Below, piece after piece: positions 57,420 to 64,000 of a stretch of DNA of 64,000 nt (its first letter is position 1; every line of letters begins with the position of its first letter). The translations under genes were made by a program, and so were the position numbers. Source of the stretch: Cantharellus purpuraceus (lineage: Eukaryota > Basidiomycota > Agaricomycetes > Cantharellales > Hydnaceae); contig JALBUN010000010.1 in the NCBI GenBank assembly GCA_025174535.1, positions 310,001-374,000 of the forward strand, read 5' to 3'. The notes beneath the pieces are model-generated. The model was not told the origin of the DNA. It searched no databases and saw nothing but the letters and a program-made list of their open reading frames with translations.

Positions 57420-58338
57420 CATTCTAGCTGTTTCCTTTTATTATTAGATAGAACTTTCCAGAACCATTATTCAGCTCCTGATCAGTGTTAGTCCAGTGAT
57501 CAGAACCTGTGATTGGCTTGGAATATTCTACCCCTTTCTTCCACCTTCTGCAACCTTCCAGTAGTTTCCATCTATTAAGGTAGAATATTCCAGAAGCATC
57601 AGTCAGCCCCTGTAAATACAATATATAAGGAGGTCATTCTGCCTCTGAAATAGCAACATATTCTACCCATCTTCTGTACACCAGTGTGACTAGAGTGACA
57701 TACAGTGTCATCCTCTATATCTCAGCAACTGTTGATTACCAGTTCAAGGATCTTTTACAGTTGTGTAACTGTACTTGATTGCACTCAAAGTAGTGATATT
57801 CCTGCTTTGGGTGTGAGTGTAGTATCTGCCTCACGTGACTACAAATCTACAGGGTGAGATTGTCTGTCGATAGTCCTGCCATTAGTGCTCTTGTTTAAGT
57901 TACTAGTGTGTACTGCCTTTGCAGAGCATTAGAATCTTGAACTCATGTGAAGCAGTTGCTAGACTACTTTACACATTGCTGTTACCCACTTCAGAGTGCC
58001 ACTGGTTGGATGGTTGGATGGTTGGATGGTTGGATTCATCCACCTACTTCCTTTAGCCTCTAAGTGCATCCTCCTCTTTTTGGAATATCTGGACCCCTAA
58101 GCGTCCATGAACTCTAGACTCTGGAAGTCCTATTCATTTCTTGCTGCTAAGAAACATATTACTTTTCTGCATATAGTCTGCATTGACCAATACAAAGGAT
58201 TGTAACCAAAGTACAAACATTAAATCATTTCTGGAGTTGTGCTGCAGCAGGGTTTGATATTCTTCTCAGCTGTTCATTTATAGAATTGTGGTGATTTAGA
58301 GTTTGCCCTAACACCATAATTTTGCGGGTTCCAAAACA
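57420..58338 (-). repeat. repeat family C, copy 2 (inverted)
   Basis: Reverse complement of copy 1, ending GGGTTCCAAAACA at 58338. Contains an internal duplication of about 130 bp (two CTTGGAATATTCTACCCC blocks at about 57395 and 57515) and four units of GGTTGGAT near 58003-58036, where copy 1 has about one. It truncates the accessory gene that follows. Confidence 0.75.
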
Positions 58339-59176
58339 AAAGGAGGGAGGCTGAGGTGGCATGTAAGAGAGCTGATGAGGTCACCCATGTGAAGGCTGAG
58401 GCTGCCAGTAGGAGGGCTTTGGCGAGAGTGGCCATTAAGGGCAAGGAGGTCACAAAAGAGCCTGATGAGGAGTCAGAGCTCAACCTTGTGTGTGATATGT
58501 GTGTCAAGTGCAATGACACATGCGAATGGGCAATGGTGAGTGATGTCTAGACTGGATATCTTACTGATTTTTATTATTTATTAGACTGGCAAGTCTTGTT
58601 CCTGCCTTCCTTGCCAGCACTTCAGGCTGAAGTGTGAGGTGAAGGGAGTGCTCTTCCCAGGCATGAGCATGATCATGAAGAGGAAACTAGCACCCTGGAA
58701 TCTTCCCTGAAATGACAGAAGATGAGGACTGCATCCAAAGGGCCTGTCAGCAATCTGGTTCCTATGGAGTTGGTGGAGGCCATCCAGGATGTCAGCATCA
58801 ATGTGACTGCCATGGCTCACTGGCTGATAGAGCTATCCAAACATGTGAAGGAGATGAATGCAGCACTTCAAGGCATTGAGGCTCATTTTGGTGAGCAGAC
58901 AGGACTGGTCCACACTTATATAATGGAACAGAGGTGGGGTCCACTCTATAGGGAGTTGGAGGAATTGGAAGAGGAGATCCTGTGTGTGCTGCATGAGATA
59001 GATTCAAATTCAATGGGCTCTTAGGATTTGTTGGAGAATTACAATAGGTCAGATGATGAGAGAGTGTAGATGAAGGAGGTGATAGACTGATTGATTATGG
59101 AGATGGAGCCAGAGATGGAGGTTCTGGAGAATGAGTCAGGTGTTAGAGAGTCAGAGGTAGCAGATGAGGAAATGTA
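58339..59176 (+). pseudogene. antisense accessory gene, copy 2 (5'-truncated, with intron)
   Basis: Starts inside the coiled-coil region because repeat C cuts it at 58338. Helical KAEAASRRALARVAIKGKE, then CDMCVKCNDTCEWAM, a GT-AG intron (58536-58584, 49 nt) and TGKSCSCLPCQHFRLKC. Together these are two halves of a Zn2Cys6-like cluster. A frame change after about 58640 leads to a second coiled coil (MAHWLIELSKHVKEMN, YRELEELEEEILCVL) and an acidic tail broken by stops, ending TAA near 59176. It lies tail to tail with the pol remnant on the minus strand, about 50 bp away. Confidence 0.7.
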
Positions 59177-59605
59177 ATCAGGAGTTAAAAATGAATGACA
59201 GATTTTCTTGGTAACTGGGGTGAAAAATTAATGGGACATAAGGCCTGGTTTGTGAGGATACATAAGTCATATGGAAATTGGAGATGATCTCCATTGCATG
59301 TCCTAGCTCTGAGGCTGCTAACCACAAAGTTTTCATCTGTTCCTTCATATCCTGCCCACCAGACAAGGTAATTTACATTTGCAACTCTTGGATGGTAGAG
59401 GCACCTCCTGCAGCATTATGTCTCCTCATACCTGAATACCCTGTTTCAAGCTCTTAAAGAAGTGAGGTCTCATTTAGGATGACAGAGATGTTAGGGTGAT
59501 AATTCTTATTGGCAAAGAATGGAGATAAGCCAGTAGTGGTGTTCAGAGCATTATTATATGTGAATTCTGTGAGTGGGAGTAAGTCAGACCAGTTGTCCTG
59601 TTGAT
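59177..59605 (-). pseudogene. gypsy pol 3' remnant (integrase end, chromodomain end)
   Basis: Reverse strand encodes SELGHAMEIISNFHMTY (end of chromodomain region) and, separated by a deletion, part of the integrase core (NNALNTTTGLSPFFANK). It is an inverted duplicate of parts of 59905-60643. Its junction with the plus-strand copy is at about 59605. Confidence 0.75.
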
Positions 59606-60643
59606 GACACCATCTTAGTTATTGTGGATCGCCTCACCAAGCAGTCCATTTTCATTCCTACAGTCGACACCATCACAGCTCCTATGCTTGCAAAACTATT
59701 TGTGCTCCATGTCTTTTCAAAGCATGGAGTTCCAACATACATTACCTCCAACCATGGTACAGAGTTCATGTCCTCTTTCTTCTGAACCCTCAGAAAAGCT
59801 TTGGACATTGAACTCCACTTCACCTCTGGTTACCATCTGGAAGCTGATGGACAAACCAAACAAATGAACCAGACTCTGGAACAGTACCTCCAAGTCTACT
59901 GCAACTACTAACAGGACAACTGGTCCGACTTACTCCCACTCACAGAATTTGCATATAATAATGCTCCAAACGCCACTACTGGCTTATCTCCATTCTTTGC
60001 CAACAAGGGTTACCACCCAAACATCTCCATACACCCCAAACAAGACCTCGCTTCCTCAAGAGCTTGAGACTTTGCTGTGGATCTCCATGAACTCCATCAG
60101 CATCTCCAAAAAACCATCTCCGATGCCCAACACTGATACTCAACCTCCACTGACCGTCACCAATCCCTGGCCCTGGACTTCAAGGTTGGAGACAAGGTTT
60201 TTGTCAAATCTGACAATATCCATACCACAAGACCTTCCAAGAAACTATTGGAGAAATACCTTGGCCCTTTTGAAATCATTGCTCAAGCAGGTTCCAACTC
60301 CTTCACCCTCCATCTACAAGAAAGCATGTGCTCCATTCATCCTGTCTTCCACGTTTCCATGCTTGAACCTTCAACTCCAGATCCATTCTCTGGTCAAGGA
60401 CCAACTCCAGACCCTCCTATTGTCATAGATGGAGAACTGGAGTATGAGATTTCAGAGATTCTGGACTCCAAGATCAACAAGAGAAGAAAATGTAAACTGC
60501 AATACCTTGTCAGGTGGGCAGGATATGAAGGAACCAATGAAGAAACCTCCTGGCTACCCACCTTGGAACTAGGACATGCAATGGAGATCATCTCCAATTT
60601 CCACATGGCCTATCCTCATAAACCTGGTCCCACATCATTTTAA
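59606..60643 (+). pseudogene. gypsy integrase and chromodomain remnant
   Basis: Integrase core from ILVIVDRLTKQSIFIPT through chromodomain (CKLQYLVRWAGYEGTNEE) to the stop at 60643. In-frame TGA codons occur where relatives have Arg (near 59783, 60065, 60136) and a TAA where they have Gln (near 59909). Catalytic residues are lost: Asn replaces Asp in TSNHGTEF, and Lys replaces Glu in DGQTKQMNQ. No RT is present upstream. Confidence 0.85.
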
Positions 60644-60704
60644 TTCACTCCAGTTATCTCCAAGAAAACCATCCATTCATTATACACCACATTTTCTAAC
60701 TACA

Positions 60705-61770
60705 TCATGCCTCCACAACCTCTGACTCCCCAGCATCTGACTCCTCAGATTCTCCATCCACGGCACCCTCCTTCTCTGAAACCTCAGCCTCTGGCTCCAT
60801 CTCCATGATCAACCTATCTATGGCTCCCAGTGCCCACACCCTCTTGTCATCTGACCCATGGTAGTTCTCTGACATACTCCAAGACCCTATAGAGTCCGTG
60901 TCTGAATCCAAATCATTCACTGTGACCAGATCCTCCATCTCCAGCACAATTATCTCCTTATGGAGCAGTCCCAAACTACTATTCATTGCATACTCATGGA
61001 ACAAGTTATTAAGCTCTCTGATTTGAGCTTTGATGCCTTGGAGGGCATTGGTGTTACTCCTCACTTGCTCGTTGGTATTGATCAAATGACAAGCCACGGC
61101 AGCCATATGAATTCTGATATCTTACATGGCTTTGATCAAGGCAGGAGAGATCATCTCTGCAGCAGGACCAGTACTTGTAGTCCTTGTCCTCTGACACTTG
61201 GGAGAAGGTTCCACCACACGGCTGCCCTCCTTGCAATCATGCTTCCAATGTGGAGGAGTGCTACCTTGTACCTTGCATTTCAGCCAATTTGATTGGCATG
61301 CAAGGCAAGAACAATTTCCTCAACTAAAAATAATAATCAGTATTATACAATCTACCATCACTGTTTCACTCACTGTTGCCCACTTGCACACATCATCATG
61401 CTTTATGCATGTATCGCATGAGGTCCAGTTCAGACTCCTCATCCAGGTCCCAGATGACCTCCTTGCCTTTTGCAACTACCTTCAGCAAGGCCCTTCTCTT
61501 TGCAGCCTCCACTCTAACTCAGGTGACTTCAGTGGCCTTCATGCAAGCTGCCTCCTCCCTCTTTATCCTCTTCTCCTCTTCCACCTTCTTTTTCTCTGTG
61601 GCATCAGCCTCCATGATCGACTTGTCCAACTCAGCACATTGATGGCAAGGTTCATCTGCAGAAGGCATAGTAGATGGTTGTAAGAGGCAAGTAGGGAACA
61701 ACATGCATTTTAATAATTGGCCCAGCCTTGTGCACCAATTTAAATGCATATACCAACATTTTTCCCACAA
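60705..61770 (-). pseudogene. antisense accessory gene, copy 3 (with intron)
   Basis: Starts near 61670 (MPSADEPCHQCAELD), charged coiled coil (EKKKVEEEKRIKREEA), a TGA near 61521, then CDTCIKHDDVCKWAT, a GT-AG intron at 61324-61373 (50 nt) and GNCSCLACQSNWLKCKV. After further decay, the last exon frame gives a coiled coil (NEQVRSNTNALQGIKAQIRE) and a long acidic tail (DSDTDSIGSWSMSEN) to the stop at 60705. Intron position and flanking residues match copy 2. Tail to tail with pol, 61 bp between stops. Confidence 0.72.
61324..61373 (-). other. antisense intron inside a retroelement gene
   Basis: GTGAGT donor and TTTTAG acceptor on the minus strand, at the same codon position as the intron at 58536-58584 on the plus strand of the other copy. 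Confidence 0.65.
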
Positions 61771-61812
61771 TGCTGACTAAGATCTTGTGGGCTCAATCTA
61801 GAAGGAAGATAC

Positions 61813-62159
61813 TGTTACATCCTGTAACACCAAGTCCGATCCCTGGACTCCATCTCCATCTCCTTCTACTCTACCTCTGTCAACCCCAAACTCCATCATT
61901 GTTCTCTATATAAGTAGTTTTCCTCTTATGAGTTGCAACAATCTTTTATCTTTTATATTGCTTAGTATTGGTTTGGACTTGAGTCCAAACTCCAAACTCC
62001 TTTCTGTGTTGTATTCCACATCCGTCTTATTGTCCTATTGCTTTTAGTTTGTCATTCAATTCTTCACATACTTATACAGGCTACTCTCTGTATGTTACAG
62101 CAGTTTGTATATCAACTAAGTTTTTCCCCATCAACTTCTTGGTTGCTAGCTTCTTGACA
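61813..62159 (+). repeat. 3' LTR, family B
   Basis: 347 bp from TGTTACATCCTGTAACACC to GCTTCTTGACA, with a TATATAAG box near 61908. Preceded by a purine-rich tract (AGAAGGAAGAT, ending 61811), expected for plus-strand priming. It belongs to the element whose pol and accessory gene lie at 59.6-61.8 kb. Confidence 0.75.
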
Positions 62160-62209
62160 AGTACCCTCTTGACAAGTCAAACTCTGGATTCCTAATCCAA
62201 CTCTGTACT

Positions 62210-62400
62210 CTGAACTCTGAAATATTGGTCCAATGATCCAAGGGGTGCAACACACAAGTTGAAGCCAAGTCTACTCAATCTGACTCAATAGTTATTGTCC
62301 CCACTCTGTATCTGGTCAAACTGGAACAGTGAAGTCCCTTCCTTTCTCTTGCTAGCATCCAAACTCCAGTTACTCCATTGAACCCCTAGTATCCAGCATT
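62210..62400 (+). repeat. dispersed repeat shared with 14455-14640
   Basis: Same orientation and about the same length as the copy at 14.5 kb; lies between LTR B and the interrupted frame below. Confidence 0.5.
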
Positions 62401-62415
62401 TAACATTGGGGAGGC

Positions 62416-63462
62416 ATGACGATTGAGGGTGTGAAGTTCATATATACTATTAAGGGTTATATATCTATGACGCTTGTTCAGAAATACAACAAATACGTAT
62501 ATACAACCTATTTTCCTCAAATTTTATACAATACACTTCAATTCAAACTTATTTTCATATTTCAACATGATTCTCAAATTTTACACAATATACTAGATTA
62601 AAACATATTGTGATATTTTGGCATAATTCTCAAAAATAATTGTTTTTTCCCCATTTAGTGGTGGCAACTCTCTTGAAGGAACATCCAAATATCATTGATT
62701 CTTTCTTATACAATACTTGTAACATAATTTGAACTATCTTTAATCCCCACCTGGTATTTGCATATCTAAATACCCTATATAATACCAATTATATTAATAC
62801 ATACATTTCTATTATATCCATGTAAATGATTATGTTCATCTCAACCAAATATCTCATCTTTTAAAGTTTATTGAAATATAGAATATATGTTTATATTTAT
62901 GAAAATTTCACACATCCAAAATCTTTTAAGATATCCAAATTGTAACTCCCTGGCTTTATGTATCATTGAAATCCTGATGTATATCTCCTATACATCAGAA
63001 TATTGTATACTGACATGATTCCGAACAAGCGTCTATGGAGACTGATCCATTACTGAAACAGCATCTCAATCAACAGTTTTACCAAAAGCCTTTTCACAGC
63101 AATCCACACTGGCTAGCTAATTGTACAACATGTGACTGGTACCCCTTTGGGCAGTATCTGGACCGTTCATATGCTGAAGGTGAAGTGTTCCAGCTTTCAA
63201 AGTATCCTCATATCAAATATGTATTTCTTGGTCTACAACCTGATAAAATAGACTATAATGAAAGTGATCCTATTTTTGTAGCAGAATTTGCAGGTTTTCT
63301 GAATAAAACCAACAGATTTGTAAGTGGTTCTGATCCAACCTCTGGATATGCACACATTATAACCACACATGTGAATCAGGCATTTGTTAGACAGCCAGGC
63401 CCAGATATAAATAAGCAAAAACTATATCTTGGCCGTACAGTGCACATGGTCTACATAACTAG
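62416..63462 (+). pseudogene. unknown frame interrupted by the TIR element
   Basis: ATG at 62416 opens a frame (MTIEGVKFIYTIKGYISM) that runs into the element at 62470. After the element the same frame resumes at 63038 and stays open to repeat C at 63463 (for example HWLANCTTCDWYPFGQYL, GYAHIITTHVNQAFVRQPG). The frame is continuous if the element and one CTATG copy are ignored. Two Cys (CTTC) could be part of a zinc site. I do not recognise the family; it is truncated at 63462 by repeat C. Confidence 0.5.
62470..63032. mobile_element. AT-rich terminal-inverted-repeat element, copy 2
   Basis: 563 bp with ends ACGCTTGTTCAGAAAT and, inverted, ACGCTTGTTCGGAATC, flanked by perfect 5-bp duplications CTATG (62465-62469 and 63033-63037). 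No coding capacity, so a non-autonomous MITE-like element. Reverse-oriented relative to the copy at 15437. Confidence 0.85.
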
Positions 63463-64000
63463 TGTTTTGGAACCCGCAAAATTATGGTGTTAGGGCAAAC
63501 TCTAAATCACCACAATTCTGTAAATGAACAGCTGAGAAGAATATCAAACCCTGCTGCAGCACAACTCCAGAAATGATTTAATGTTTGTACTTTGGTTACA
63601 ATCCTTTGTATTGGTCAATGCAGACTATATGCAGAAAAGTAATATGTTTCTTAGCAGCAAGAAATGAATAGGACTTCCAGAGTCTAGAGTTCATGGACGC
63701 TTAGGGGTCCAGATATTCCAAAAAGAGGAGGATGCACTTAGAGGCTAAAGGAAGTAGGTGGATGAATCCAACCATCCAACCATCCAACCATCCAACCAGT
63801 GGCACTCTGAAGTGGGTAACAGCAATGTGTAAAGTAGTCTAGCAACTGCTTCACATGAGTTCAAGATTCTAATGCTCTGCAAAGGCAGTACACACTAGTA
63901 ACTTAAACAAGAGCACTAATGGCAGGACTATCGACAGACAATCTCACCCTGTAGATTTGTAGTCACGTGAGGCAGATACTACACTCACACCCAAAGCAGG
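63463..64000 (+). repeat. repeat family C, copy 3 (runs off the window)
   Basis: Begins TGTTTTGGAACCCGC like copy 1, but shares the four-unit ATCCAACC expansion and other variants with copy 2, so copies 2 and 3 are the closest pair. Confidence 0.75.

Noticed and set aside
1..64000. CRISPR arrays, bacterial operons, riboswitches
   Set aside because: The DNA is clearly eukaryotic nuclear; the short tandem arrays present are minisatellites in LTRs and repeats, without spacers.

Overview
The window is nuclear DNA of a filamentous basidiomycete, most likely an Agaricomycete (my inference). Genes are dense in 50-60 bp GT-AG introns, the proteins are typical of mushroom-forming fungi (secreted GH16, GH37, GH20 and GH29 enzymes, a PRMT3-like methyltransferase, a CCDC25/NFACT-R protein), and Ty3/gypsy chromodomain retrotransposons are common. 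No species is assigned. For nearly every gene the exon lengths I read sum to a multiple of three, which supports the models.

Layout. 1-6.1 kb: a CCDC25-like gene (minus) and a kinase-like gene (plus). 6.1-17 kb: a transposon nest holding a nearly full-length Ty3/gypsy element (minus, 6593-13151), an inverted solo LTR with perfect target-site duplication, gag debris, a second LTR family, an AT-rich inverted-repeat element and an LTR with a 12-bp minisatellite. 17.4-28.6 kb: PRMT3-like, a 2-oxoglutarate/Fe(II) oxygenase, a MYND zinc-finger protein, a small repeat protein, an ACT-domain protein and a class 3 lipase. 29.9-50.3 kb: a carbohydrate-active cluster of two GH16 glucanases in tandem, a GH37 acid trehalase, an APC permease, a GH20 hexosaminidase and a GH29 fucosidase. 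50.8-53.5 kb: a Ser/Pro-rich two-helix membrane protein. 54-64 kb: AT-rich, CpG-poor, heavily decayed repeats, including two gypsy remnants head to head.

Two themes stand out. First, all three gypsy copies that keep the end of pol carry a second gene on the opposite strand, tail to tail with pol. It encodes a coiled coil, a Zn2Cys6-like cysteine cluster, another coiled coil and an acidic tail. In two copies this antisense gene has a GT-AG intron at the same place inside the zinc cluster. An antisense intron would survive retrotransposition because it cannot be spliced from the genomic RNA. This is the best candidate for an undescribed system. Second, the host genes use remarkably small exons: 5, 7, 7, 7, 10, 10, 11 and 14 nt, with the same 7-nt exon conserved in both GH16 paralogs. 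Retroelement decay is mostly CpG to TpG/CpA, which explains most nonsense codons and the loss of integrase catalytic residues.

The GH cluster could act together on fungal cell-wall or storage carbohydrate (beta-glucan, chitin oligomers, trehalose, fucosylated glycans). That functional link is inferred from gene families and adjacency.
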